DNA of 64,000 bases, from NCBI RefSeq assembly GCF_030658505.1, contig NZ_JAUTXR010000149.1:56524-120523 (forward strand), in the 5' to 3' direction. Every line of letters starts with the position of its first letter. The stretch's first letter is position 1. The position numbers and the translations under genes are program-made. The notes under the pieces are model-generated. The model was not told the origin of the DNA, did not search any database, and was given only the letters and a program-made list of their open reading frames with translations. This DNA is from Stenotrophomonas raiganjensis (SeqCode) (GTDB lineage: Bacteria > Pseudomonadota > Gammaproteobacteria > Xanthomonadales > Xanthomonadaceae). This document shows positions 1 to 7,706 of this stretch, piece after piece.

Positions 1-638
1 TACAGCTGCACAGCGCGGATGGCGTCGTCGTTGCCCGGGATGGCGTAATCAACCAGTTCCGGGTTGTAGTTGGTGTCGACCACGGCGATGACCGGGATGC
101 CCAGCTTCTTGGCTTCCTTGATCGCGATGTCTTCGTGGCCGATGTCGATCACGAAGATGGCGTCCGGCAGGCGGTTCATGTCCTTGATGCCGCCCAGCGA
201 GGCTTCCAGCTTGTCGCGCTCGCGACGCAGGCCCAGCACTTCGTGCTTGACCAGCTTCTCGAAGGTGCCGTCGGTTTCACCGGCTTCCAGTTCCTTCAGG
301 CGGGCAACCGACTGCTTGACGGTACGGAAGTTGGTCAGGGTGCCGCCCAGCCAACGCTGGTTCATGAACGGCATGCCGCAACGCTCGGCTTCTTCCTTGA
401 TGGTTTCGCGGGCGCTGCGCTTGGTGCCCAGGAACAGGACGGTGCCGCGCTTCTGGGCAACCGACGAGATGAAGTTCATCGCATCGTTGAACAGCGGGAC
501 GGTCTTTTCCAGGTTGATGATGTGGATCTTGCCGCGGGCGCCGAAGATGTACGGAGCCATCTTCGGGTTCCAGTAACGGGTCTGGTGGCCGAAGTGGACG
601 CCGGCTTCCAGCATCTGACGCATGGTGACCTGGGGCAT
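1..638 (-). CDS. rpsB: 30S ribosomal protein S2 (3' end outside window)
   Basis: Ribosomal protein S2 of the small subunit. The 212 visible residues carry the S2 signature from the N-terminus ([20 protein letters not shown]) through the [11 protein letters not shown] block to the [15 protein letters not shown] and [20 protein letters not shown] blocks. Roughly the last 50 residues run off the left edge of the window, so the gene is cut by the window and not broken. The start at 638 is set by an AGGAG ribosome-binding site at 646-650. In this family of bacteria tsf normally follows, which would lie outside. The gene is transcribed from a promoter about 210 nt upstream (see 858-887), leaving a long 5' leader where S2 autoregulation, known for other gammaproteobacteria, could act. 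Confidence 0.97.
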   Translation of the reverse strand, partial: MPQVTMRQMLEAGVHFGHQTRYWNPKMAPYIFGARGKIHIINLEKTVPLFNDAMNFISSVAQKRGTVLFLGTKRSARETIKEEAERCGMPFMNQRWLGGTLTNFRTVKQSVARLKELEAGETDGTFEKLVKHEVLGLRRERDKLEASLGGIKDMNRLPDAIFVIDIGHEDIAIKEAKKLGIPVIAVVDTNYNPELVDYAIPGNDDAIRAVQL

Positions 639-857
639 TGCAATACTCCTGATATGGAACCGGCGATTCCGCCCGCGGGGATAGGTGTGCGGGACGCGTG
701 GAAGCGCGATGGGTTCCGGGGTTGGGCTTCCCTGTTGCCTCCGTGGCCGAACTCCTTGCGGAGCACCCCGGCACGGATGGGGGCAGCAGGTGTGGATTCA
801 CCGGTGACGTCCGGTGTGGACGGGTTCCCGCGCACGCAGGCGGCAGGAATCCGGTCG
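639..857 (-). other. long 5' untranslated leader of rpsB
   Basis: About 210 nt lie between the predicted rpsB transcription start (near 850) and its ATG. No open reading frame with a plausible ribosome-binding site is seen here. A leader of this length before rpsB fits translational autoregulation by S2, which is established for enterobacterial rpsB-tsf; that the same happens here is inference. Confidence 0.45.
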
Positions 858-887
858 ATTATAGCCCGCTCGGTGCCCTCGCTGCAA
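858..887 (-). promoter_or_regulatory. probable sigma70 promoter of rpsB
   Basis: On the minus strand a -35 TTGCAG (887-882) and a consensus -10 TATAAT (863-858) are separated by 18 nt. The -10 overlaps the TAA stop codon of the upstream fimbrial chaperone gene (859-861), so the promoter of an essential gene is embedded in the end of the pilus operon. Confidence 0.75.
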
Positions 888-1569
888 TTGCCGGGTCCGG
901 CGCGGTCAGGTCGATCATGCGGCCGTCCGGCAGTCGGGCCTGGAAATGGCCATCGATGTAGCCGTCGGCACGGGTCGGCAGGGCCCAGTGGCGCTCCTGC
1001 CCAGCCAGGACATAGCCGGCCAGACCCGGCAGCAACACGGTACGCCGACCATCATTGGCGACGAAGGTGAGGTCCTGCAGGCGAGCGTGCAGTGTCCCTG
1101 TATTGCTCAGTCGCAGCGAAGGTTGCGACGGTTTGAACTCAGTCCAGGCGCGCAGTCGTGGCTGTGCCAACGGCCCGGGCTTGCCCCGAAACAGGGGCAG
1201 CGAGTAGCGCGGCAGGCCGGGGGCGCTGGGGGCGAGCACGACCCGGTAGGCCTGTTCGGCGGCCACGGGTGTGGGTTGGCGTGGCAGCAGCCAGATGCGC
1301 TGGCGGGTGCCAGGCGGGATATCGAGCCGGGTGGGGCTGGCCAGGATCCGGTCGCTGGCACGCAGCTCTTCCGCGTCGGTCTGCTGTTCCCAGGCCAGGA
1401 TCCGCACCTGGCCCTGCCAGCGGTCGGGGCCAGGGTTGTACAGCCACAGTTCGCCGTGGCCGCCTTCGGCAGGCAGCTGCAGGGTGGTCGGCAGCAGGTC
1501 CAGCGCCGCAGCGGGCAGTGCCAGCAGTAGTGCCAGCAGTAGTGCCAGCAGGCTCAGCAGGATGCGCAT
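859..1569 (-). CDS. PapD-like fimbrial chaperone, second copy in the operon
   Basis: A 236-residue periplasmic chaperone of the PapD/CsuC type. A signal peptide (MRILLSLLALLLALLLALPA, ending about residue 22) is followed by an immunoglobulin-like domain with the ordered chaperone blocks LWLYNPG, RILAWEQQ, RIWLLPRQ and YRVVLAP, then a second domain. Chaperones of this class cap pilin subunits in the periplasm and hand them to the usher. It is the last gene of the operon; its ATG overlaps the stop of the preceding small gene (TGATG). Having a second chaperone at the distal end, after the adhesin gene, is unlike the Csu order and suggests it serves the small adjacent subunit. The N-terminal Leu codons are an imperfect AGTGCCAGC repeat at the DNA level. 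Confidence 0.8.
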   Translation of the reverse strand: MRILLSLLALLLALLLALPAAALDLLPTTLQLPAEGGHGELWLYNPGPDRWQGQVRILAWEQQTDAEELRASDRILASPTRLDIPPGTRQRIWLLPRQPTPVAAEQAYRVVLAPSAPGLPRYSLPLFRGKPGPLAQPRLRAWTEFKPSQPSLRLSNTGTLHARLQDLTFVANDGRRTVLLPGLAGYVLAGQERHWALPTRADGYIDGHFQARLPDGRMIDLTAPDPAIAARAPSGL

Positions 1570-1814
1570 CAGTAGATGACGGTCACGGCAGGCGCCGCGT
1601 CGTCGTTGTCGGCCGGCGGCGCGAGGTCGTGGATCTGTTGCGGAAGCTCGGGCTTGTCGCTGCGCTGGTGCGGTGCCGTGCATCGGGTGTTGCCGCCATC
1701 GCCGCTGCAGTCCTCGACCACGGTCAGCCGGATCTGCAGGGAGGTGCTGCCGGGATCGGCCCACGCGGGCGTACTGGCGACCAGCATCGCCCCGATCAGA
1801 AGTGCGCGAACCAC
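1569..1814 (-). CDS. small secreted spore-coat-U-like protein, probably truncated pilin
   Basis: An 81-residue exported protein: signal peptide VVRALLIGAMLVASTPAWA, then about 60 residues with two Cys (VVEDCSGDGGNTRC) and a C-terminus ending AVTVIY, which mimics the terminal strand (TVTITY, TATITY) of the two spore-coat-U subunits in this operon. Normal subunits are 130-150 residues after cleavage, so most of the domain is missing. I chose GTG at 1814, which follows a GGTGGA ribosome-binding site and begins directly at the signal peptide; the longer frame to 1931 adds residues with no signal character. It is translationally coupled to the chaperone gene downstream. It could be a decayed subunit or a specialised cap; the sequence does not decide. 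Confidence 0.55.
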   Translation of the reverse strand: MVRALLIGAMLVASTPAWADPGSTSLQIRLTVVEDCSGDGGNTRCTAPHQRSDKPELPQQIHDLAPPADNDDAAPAVTVIY

Positions 1815-1918
1815 CTGCCATCCACCGTGCTGTAGGACCCGTTGCGCGGTATCGGCCGGATCGGCCGAATCTGTAGGGCCGACTGCCAGTCGACTGGTCC
1901 TGGCGCAGGAGTGATGCG

Positions 1919-1983
1919 CGCATCCACGCATGGCGTGGATCTACCGAAACCCACCCCGGTGGGTGCCGACCGTTGGTCGGCAT
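1919..1983. repeat. SMAG-type palindromes inside the pilus operon
   Basis: Two short palindromes lie between the adhesin and the small subunit gene: one of the ATCCACGC/GCGTGGAT type (1921-1944, ending in CTAC, i.e. GTAG on the minus strand) and a GCCGACC-GTT-GGTCGGC hairpin (1965-1981). Both stem types recur at 47149-47213 and 63672-63716. Confidence 0.7.
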
Positions 1984-1988
1984 GCTGG

Positions 1989-3026
1989 TCAGTAGGTGAT
2001 CGTCACCGTCACCAGATCGTTGTAGGTGCCGGCCGCCGGCTGACCAGTGACGGCAGGGACCCGGCCGTAGATGGTCAGCTGCTGCGCGCTGCCAGTGCCG
2101 GTGCCGCTGACCGTATCGACCGCCAGTGTGCTTCCCCAGCGCTGGGTGCGTGCCGGATCGCGATACAGCTCGTAGGTCAGGTATTGGCTGCTGTTGTTGA
2201 CCGCCGTCGTGCGCATGCGCCGGGCGGTGCCTTCCGCAGGGGCGTTCGTGCCGTTGTTGAGGCCGATCTGGTAAGCCGTGCGCTTGAGGCAGTTCAGCGT
2301 CAGCGTGGCGGTCTGATCGATGTTGCTGCCGATGTTGCCGGTGACGGTGCCGAAATCCATGTTGGTAGCCAGGTAGCTGCCACATTGCGGTGCAACGCTT
2401 GCGGTAGCGATGAAGCTGAATGCGCCGCTGGTGCTGCTGCTGCCGGCATTGCCCGACGTGCAGGTGGCAGGGGGGGCGACCGAGCCGATCAGCTGTTCGT
2501 TGGCTCCCCACGTGATCACGACGTTGGCGCCGGAAAACGTGCTGCTGTAGTTGCCGGAAGCCAGGATCTGGCTGGCAGGTACCTGCGCATACAGCTGCGT
2601 GCTGGCGGTGCCGGTGCCGACCAGCACCGGGGCGGTGTAGGCCATGGTCAGCTGCTGTGGCGCGGGTGACCCGCCCGGGGTCAGCCCGGTGACCTGGGTG
2701 AAATTGGCCTGGTTGTAGATCTGGAACGACATGGGGTCGAGCGTGCTGTTGGTGAGGGTGCGCAGCGGCTGGGTCGTGGAGCCGCCCGTGCCGGTGCCCA
2801 GGCCCACGCATACGCGCACGCCGGCGCTGCCACCGACCGACACGGCCGTGGTGGTGCAGGTCACCGTGACGTTCAGTGTGCCGGTGGCGCCCGCGCCAGC
2901 GCTGACGATGGTGCCGAAGGGCAGGCTCGCGTCGGCGGCAGTGACTGCGCAGGTGGTGACCGCATGGGCCACCGGGGCGACCGTCGCGCCAGCGATCAAC
3001 AGCAGGAACAGCAGCAACGTCCTCAT
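1989..3026 (-). CDS. two-domain spore-coat-U tip adhesin (CsuE-like)
   Basis: A 345-residue exported protein with signal peptide MRTLLLFLLLIAGATVAPVAHA and two tandem spore-coat-U (SCPU) domains, roughly residues 24-180 and 195-345. Each has the pattern of an N-terminal Cys strand (TTCAVTAADASLPFGTI; APQCGSYLATNMDFGTV), a second Cys after the core (VTVTCTTT; LNCLKR) and the second domain ends TVTITY. In Csu-type archaic pili the two-domain subunit sits at the tip and binds surfaces, and its gene is the last, as here after the usher. The ATG at 3026 overlaps the usher stop (ATGA); the longer frame beginning at 3119 lies inside the usher and is not used. Confidence 0.85.
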   Translation of the reverse strand: MRTLLLFLLLIAGATVAPVAHAVTTCAVTAADASLPFGTIVSAGAGATGTLNVTVTCTTTAVSVGGSAGVRVCVGLGTGTGGSTTQPLRTLTNSTLDPMSFQIYNQANFTQVTGLTPGGSPAPQQLTMAYTAPVLVGTGTASTQLYAQVPASQILASGNYSSTFSGANVVITWGANEQLIGSVAPPATCTSGNAGSSSTSGAFSFIATASVAPQCGSYLATNMDFGTVTGNIGSNIDQTATLTLNCLKRTAYQIGLNNGTNAPAEGTARRMRTTAVNNSSQYLTYELYRDPARTQRWGSTLAVDTVSGTGTGSAQQLTIYGRVPAVTGQPAAGTYNDLVTVTITY

Positions 3027-5455
3027 GGCGCTACCTTCGGGATGCACGCCAGCGGTGCCGGCTTCGGCCGCGCACCGGCTGCCACGACCTTCGGCAGGTC
3101 GGGCAACTTCACCCGGCACTGGCCGCGGCTGGTGGTGATGTACAGCACGCTGCCGGCAGCGACGTCCTCCAGATACAGCAGGCCGTCGTATCCGACGGTA
3201 GCCTGGCGGCCATCGGGAAGCTGCACCTCGCTGCCGACTTCCAGTGGTTTTCCGTCCATGTCCTGCAGCGTCAGGCTCAGCGAGGGGCGCGAGCGCAACT
3301 GGAACGTCACGTGGGTACCGGCACGCTGGCGCGGTGTCACCCAGTCTTCGATGCGGTCGGCACGCATGTCCTCGGGCAGGTCCAGGGTGTCGATCGAGAC
3401 CCGGTTGCGCTGCCAGGACAGCAACGGACTGACCAGCAGCAGGCCGCGATCATCGGTGACGCCGATCAAGCGGTTCTCCAGCCGTACCGGGACGCCGCCG
3501 ACGCCATTGGTGCTGATCACCGCGAATGCGTCGGAGACCTCGCGGGTGGCGAAGGCATGCCCACCCATCCACACCAGGCTGCCACTGGCGCTGGCGTAGG
3601 CATAGTTGAGCCCGCCCTGGCGCGAGGCGCCGAACGAGTAGCGGCCAATGTCATTGAGGATGCCGACCTCGGCCAGGCCACCATTGCCGTCCTCGCCGTG
3701 GCGCACCTGCGCGCGCCAACCGATGCCGCCTGCACTGCCATCGCCGGGCACGGGCTGGGTGACGTCGGCCACCCAGGTCTGGCTGTCGCCGTTGCGTTGG
3801 CTGGACAGGCTGGCCTGGCGGTTGTTGCCCAGGCTGGCGGTGACCGACAGGTAGATGCTGCGGTCATCGCTCTGGTCCAGGTTCTGGTTCACCGACAGGT
3901 AGGCCGACCAGCGCTGGCTCCAGGTGCGCGACCAGAACAGGCTGGCATAACGGTTGTCCTCGCCATCCGGGTAGCGCAGGCGCAGGTAGCTGGTGCTGAG
4001 CGTGCCCAGCTTCAGCAGGTCCAGGCCGACCGTGGCCTGTTCGCTGATGCTCGGCGGCAGGTTGCCCTGCAGCGCGCCCAGGTCGCGGTAGACGCCGTGG
4101 CTGCGCACGCTGCGCAGATTGACGTTGAAGCGACGGTTGTTCCAGCTGTAGCCCAGCGCCCATTGCCCACCCTGCAGGCCGTGGTAGTCACTGTGCGCAT
4201 AGGCGGCATTGAACACGCCGGCGGCGCCGAGAAGCCACCAGCCACCGATGCCGGCCTGGGCCAGGCCACCACCGCCTTCGGCATGGGCTTCACCGGTAAA
4301 GGTATCGCTGACGCCGCCGCGCCAGCTGGCACTGGCCACGGTGCGATCGTCGTAGGCGAAGGAACGCTGGCCGAAATCCTCACGCAGGCGGCCAACGCCG
4401 GCCGACCAGTCCGACAGACCCTTGGCCAGCAGCTGCTGGGTGCCATAGAAACTGAAATCCAGCGTCTGCATGCGGCCGAACGCATCAGTCACCACCACCT
4501 GCGCACTGCCGGTGCCGCTGATGCCGGGCTGCGCGGCCAGCTGGAATGGACCGACCGGCACCTGCCCGCTGTACTGGCGCAGGCCATCGACGTACAGCTC
4601 GACCGTGGACGGCACCACCGCCTGGCCGAGGAAGCTGGGGGTGGGCGTGAGCACGCGATAGGGCTGCAGGCCGTAGTTGCGGCCGATCTGCAGGCCGCCC
4701 ATGCGCACGGGGCGGGTCCAGTCGACGAAACCGCTGTAGAAGTCGCCGACGTCCAGGGTCATCGCCCTGTCGGGGAAGTCCAGGCTCCAGCGCGTATCCA
4801 GGCGCACGCTCTCACCACGCCAGCGGCGGTCACCGGATTGCTGGTAGCGGCGGCTGATCGCCGTGTTTTCGAAGGTGCCGTTGCCGATCCCGAACAGGCG
4901 CAGCTCCGAGCTGAGGCTGAGGTTGCCGAGCGTGTCGACCCGGCTGCCATAGACGTCGTAGTTCAGCAGCAGGCCGGGCGAGGCGCTGCCGGCCGGTGCG
5001 CGGGTCTGCGGCTGGCTGAGCACGGTGGTCGGCAGGGTCAGCTGGTCCAGCGGCACGTCCAGGGCCAGGGTCTGCATGTGCGCGTCGTAGCGCACCACCG
5101 CGCCACTGATCTGGTCCAGGTACACCGGCGCCTCGCCGCTGGCGTTGAAGCCGAGCTGGCGCAGCACTTCGGGGCTGGCCTGCAGGCGGCCGTGATTGTC
5201 GCTGAACGGCAGCAGGCCGCGTGGCGTGCTGTTGAGCGATACGTCCAGATACAGGGTCTGGCTGGCGGTCAGTGGCGTCGGCGGCGGCAGGATCGCATCG
5301 GCGGAGATGCCTGATACGTCGGCAGCCCCCGTGGCTGCTGCGCCGGACACATCGGCGGCTTCGGTCGCCGCAGGAGCGAGGGCAGCCAGCAGCGCGCCCA
5401 TCAAGGCCTCAGCGAGCCGGTGGTGGCGATAGCGGGGTCTGTTCCGACTCGCCAT
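3023..5455 (-). CDS. archaic fimbrial usher (CsuD-like)
   Basis: An outer-membrane usher of about 810 residues, the pore through which chaperone-subunit complexes pass and polymerise. The sequence has the usher N-terminal domain (LYLDVSLNSTPRGLLPF, then LRQLGF), a barrel region rich in aromatic/Gly strands (DFYSGFVDWTRPVRMGGLQIGRNYG and onward, about residues 200-640) and C-terminal plug/Ig-like segments with a Cys near the end (SRGQCRVKLPDLP). Start choice is uncertain: ATG at 5455 gives a basic n-region before the hydrophobic stretch but overlaps the chaperone gene by 47 nt; ATG at 5401, 7 nt after the chaperone stop, has TGAGG just upstream but leaves a signal sequence without positive charge. 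Confidence 0.9.
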   Translation of the reverse strand: MASRNRPRYRHHRLAEALMGALLAALAPAATEAADVSGAAATGAADVSGISADAILPPPTPLTASQTLYLDVSLNSTPRGLLPFSDNHGRLQASPEVLRQLGFNASGEAPVYLDQISGAVVRYDAHMQTLALDVPLDQLTLPTTVLSQPQTRAPAGSASPGLLLNYDVYGSRVDTLGNLSLSSELRLFGIGNGTFENTAISRRYQQSGDRRWRGESVRLDTRWSLDFPDRAMTLDVGDFYSGFVDWTRPVRMGGLQIGRNYGLQPYRVLTPTPSFLGQAVVPSTVELYVDGLRQYSGQVPVGPFQLAAQPGISGTGSAQVVVTDAFGRMQTLDFSFYGTQQLLAKGLSDWSAGVGRLREDFGQRSFAYDDRTVASASWRGGVSDTFTGEAHAEGGGGLAQAGIGGWWLLGAAGVFNAAYAHSDYHGLQGGQWALGYSWNNRRFNVNLRSVRSHGVYRDLGALQGNLPPSISEQATVGLDLLKLGTLSTSYLRLRYPDGEDNRYASLFWSRTWSQRWSAYLSVNQNLDQSDDRSIYLSVTASLGNNRQASLSSQRNGDSQTWVADVTQPVPGDGSAGGIGWRAQVRHGEDGNGGLAEVGILNDIGRYSFGASRQGGLNYAYASASGSLVWMGGHAFATREVSDAFAVISTNGVGGVPVRLENRLIGVTDDRGLLLVSPLLSWQRNRVSIDTLDLPEDMRADRIEDWVTPRQRAGTHVTFQLRSRPSLSLTLQDMDGKPLEVGSEVQLPDGRQATVGYDGLLYLEDVAAGSVLYITTSRGQCRVKLPDLPKVVAAGARPKPAPLACIPKVAP

Positions 5456-6158
5456 TGAGCTTGGCCGTGATCTGGTCGTTGTCGCGGTCGATCGCCATGC
5501 GCTCGATCGGCCAGCGCATCACCTGGCCAGGCAGCACATAGCCCAGCAGGCCGGGGTGCACGATGCGAGGGCGCGTGGTGCTGCCAAGTGCGAGGTCGGC
5601 AATCTGTGCGTAGCTGTTGCCCGAATTGGCCACTTCGACGCCGTTGCGGCCATCGCCCAGCGTCACCAGGCGCGCCTGCAACTGGGGGGCGAGCTTGCCG
5701 GCTGCGGGCTGCACGAATACCGGAATCGAATAGCGCAGTACGAACTGCATGCCCTCGGCACGGGTGGCCAGGTCCGGTATCTCGTCCACGATCAAACGGT
5801 AGTGCCGCTGTACAGGCGGCGGCTCCTTGTCCGGCCGCATCACCCGTACCAGCTGCTGCTGGCCGGCGGCCAGTTCCTGCATCGGCGGCGTGGCCATCAG
5901 TTCGTCGGTGGGCAGCAGCTGTTCCTGCCCACCCTCCTGCACCCATCGGAACAGGCGTACCTGCAGCTTCACCGGCGAGGTGCCGCTGTTGGTCAGCCAC
6001 AGCTCGCCAGCCCGCTGGCGGGCTTCCAGCTGCAGGCTGGTGGGGGCGACCTGCAGGCTGGTGGCGCCTGCCGCAGAGGTCGCCAGCAGGTACAGGGCGA
6101 GCAGCGCCACGCCGATGGCGCGCCACGGGCGGGGTCCGGCCATGCGGGCGTGCTCCAT
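5409..6158 (-). CDS. fimbrial periplasmic chaperone (CsuC-like)
   Basis: A 249-residue PapD-fold chaperone, second gene of the pilus operon. A signal peptide (residues about 12-33) precedes the N-terminal Ig domain with LQVAPTSLQLEARQRAGELW, a conserved LTNSGTSPVKLQVRLFRW strand, LVRVMRPDK and HYRLIVDEIP, followed by the LRYSIPVFV strand that opens the hinge to domain 2. In the archaic class the chaperone gene lies between the major pilin and the usher, exactly as found. The ATG at 6158 overlaps the pilin stop as TGATG; a TTG one codon upstream is also in frame but the ATG is the natural choice. Confidence 0.88.
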   Translation of the reverse strand: MEHARMAGPRPWRAIGVALLALYLLATSAAGATSLQVAPTSLQLEARQRAGELWLTNSGTSPVKLQVRLFRWVQEGGQEQLLPTDELMATPPMQELAAGQQQLVRVMRPDKEPPPVQRHYRLIVDEIPDLATRAEGMQFVLRYSIPVFVQPAAGKLAPQLQARLVTLGDGRNGVEVANSGNSYAQIADLALGSTTRPRIVHPGLLGYVLPGQVMRWPIERMAIDRDNDQITAKLNGESEQTPLSPPPAR

Positions 6159-6688
6159 CAATAGGTGATCGTGGCAGTGACCGTATCGAGGTAGTTACCG
6201 GTGGCCGGGTTGTTGGTGCTCAGGTTCAGGATCTGGCCGTAGACGATGTAGGGCACGGCCAGGCCCGTGCCGATGCCGGCCTGGGTGTTGGTGCCGGAGG
6301 TGGAGCCCCAGACCAGGGTGTGCGCGGCATCCTGGTACAGCTGGTAGCCCACGTAGTTGTTGGCGGTCACCGCGGCGTTGGTGTTCTTCATCCGCCGGGT
6401 GGTGACGTCGTTGGCGGTGCTGGCATTGGCGCCCGCATTCAGTGAAATCGTGTACGGGGTCAGTGCCGAGCACTGAGCGGTCACCGTGCCCTGGCCCAGC
6501 GTGGGCGTGGCGGTGGTCGACGCCGCAGTGCCGAAGTCCACGTTGGTGGCGGCCGCGGCGGTGATGGTGCAGGCCTTGGTGACCACCAGGGTGACGTTGA
6601 ACGTCGTTGTGTCGGCGGCCAGTGCGGGGCCGGCCAGCAACAGTCCGGTCAGGGCCCAGGCGAGCGGTGAGCGGAGCGTGGATCGCAT
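6158..6688 (-). CDS. major pilin, spore-coat-U domain (CsuA/B-like)
   Basis: A 176-residue subunit, first gene of the pilus operon. Signal peptide MRSTLRSPLAWALTGLLLAG to ALA is followed by one SCPU domain: a donor-type N-terminal strand (TTTFNVTLVVTKACTI), the paired Cys (KAC and AQC), the NVDFGT motif typical of the family, and the terminal strand TVTATITY. Subunits of this kind polymerise by donor-strand exchange into thin archaic pili used for biofilm attachment in Acinetobacter and Pseudomonas. The ATG at 6688 has a GGGAGG ribosome-binding site six bases upstream; a TTG two codons earlier is rejected. Confidence 0.85.
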   Translation of the reverse strand: MRSTLRSPLAWALTGLLLAGPALAADTTTFNVTLVVTKACTITAAAATNVDFGTAASTTATPTLGQGTVTAQCSALTPYTISLNAGANASTANDVTTRRMKNTNAAVTANNYVGYQLYQDAAHTLVWGSTSGTNTQAGIGTGLAVPYIVYGQILNLSTNNPATGNYLDTVTATITY

Positions 6689-6927
6689 GGACAACCTCCC
6701 TGACCCGAAGGTCTGTTGAACAAGGCGAAGGCGGCGCGTTCAGGGCCGCTTTGACGACGGTCGTGGCCAGCTTGTGCGGGTAAGTGTCTGTAATCCGTGA
6801 TAAATAGGCGTTCGAAAGGGTGGAGGTCGTCACGCTTTCACTTTCCTTGTTGGAACCGTGCACGCCCCGGATCGCCAGTTGGGTGGCGTTCGTTCAGATT
6901 GCGGCCGGATCGGCGATAATGGCGGCC
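6689..6927. promoter_or_regulatory. divergent pilin/map intergenic region
   Basis: This 239-bp region must hold the pilus operon promoter (minus) and the map promoter (plus). For map a GATAAT hexamer (6914-6919) lies only 8 nt before the ATG, with TTCAGA 16 nt upstream of it (6892-6897), which would make the map message nearly leaderless. No convincing promoter for the pilin gene was recognised; the AT-richer stretch around 6788-6810 is the likeliest place. Confidence 0.35.
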
Positions 6928-7704
6928 ATGAGCGTGAATCTGAAAACCCCGCAGGAAATCGAGATGATGCGAATCGCCGGCCGCCTGGCCAGCGAAGTGC
7001 TCGACATCGTCACCCCCCACGTCAAGCCCGGTGTCACCACCGAGGAACTGGACCGCATCTGCCACGACCACATCGTGAACGTGCAGGGCGCCATTCCGGC
7101 CAACGTCGGCTACCGCGGCTTCCCCAAGACCGTGTGCACCTCGGTCAACAACGTCATCTGCCACGGCATTCCCAGCGAAGGGAAGGTGCTCAAGGATGGC
7201 GACATCATCAACATCGACGTCACCGTCATCAAGGACGGCTGGCACGGCGATACCAGCCGCATGTACTTCGTCGGCACGCCCTCGGTGATGGCCCGCCGCC
7301 TGGTGGAAACCACCTACGAAGCCATGTGGCGCGGCATCCGCGCGGTGCGTCCGGGCGCCACCCTGGGCGATATCGGCCATGCCATCCAGAGCTACGCCGA
7401 AGGCGAACGTTTCAGCGTGGTGCGCGAGTACTGCGGCCACGGCATCGGCAAGGTCTACCACGACGAGCCGCAGGTGGTGCACTACGGCCGCCCGGGCCAG
7501 GGCCTGGTGCTGCAGCCGGGCATGACCTTCACCATCGAACCGATGATCAATGAGGGCACCCGCTACAACAAGGTGCTGCCGGATGGCTGGACCGTGGTGA
7601 CCAAGGACCGCAAGCTGTCGGCACAGTGGGAGCACATGATCGCGGTCACCGAGACCGGCGTCGACGTGCTGACCCTGTCGCCGGGCGAGTCGCAGGTCTC
7701 CTGA
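6928..7704 (+). CDS. map: methionine aminopeptidase type I
   Basis: Removes the initiator Met from nascent proteins in the cytoplasm. The 258-residue protein has all catalytic residues of the pita-bread fold: substrate His79 (ICHGIPS), metal ligands Asp97 (NIDVTV), Asp108 (HGDTSRM), His171 (GHGIG), Glu204 (TIEPMI) and Glu235 (QWEHMI). Length matches the family (about 260). The ATG at 6928 opens the classical MSVNLKTPQEIEMMRIAG start; upstream in-frame Met codons would add an unrelated 36-residue extension. glnD follows after two bases, so the two are probably co-transcribed. Confidence 0.97.
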   Translation: MSVNLKTPQEIEMMRIAGRLASEVLDIVTPHVKPGVTTEELDRICHDHIVNVQGAIPANVGYRGFPKTVCTSVNNVICHGIPSEGKVLKDGDIINIDVTVIKDGWHGDTSRMYFVGTPSVMARRLVETTYEAMWRGIRAVRPGATLGDIGHAIQSYAEGERFSVVREYCGHGIGKVYHDEPQVVHYGRPGQGLVLQPGMTFTIEPMINEGTRYNKVLPDGWTVVTKDRKLSAQWEHMIAVTETGVDVLTLSPGESQVS

Positions 7705-7706
7705 GG

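Noticed and set aside
1-638. rpsB as a truncated pseudogene
   Set aside because: It simply runs off the window; the visible 212 codons are intact.
3311-5314. 667-codon open frame on the plus strand
   Set aside because: Antisense to the usher gene; no start signal, no recognisable domain, amino-acid use (Ala, Gln, Gly) is the usual shadow of a high-GC gene.
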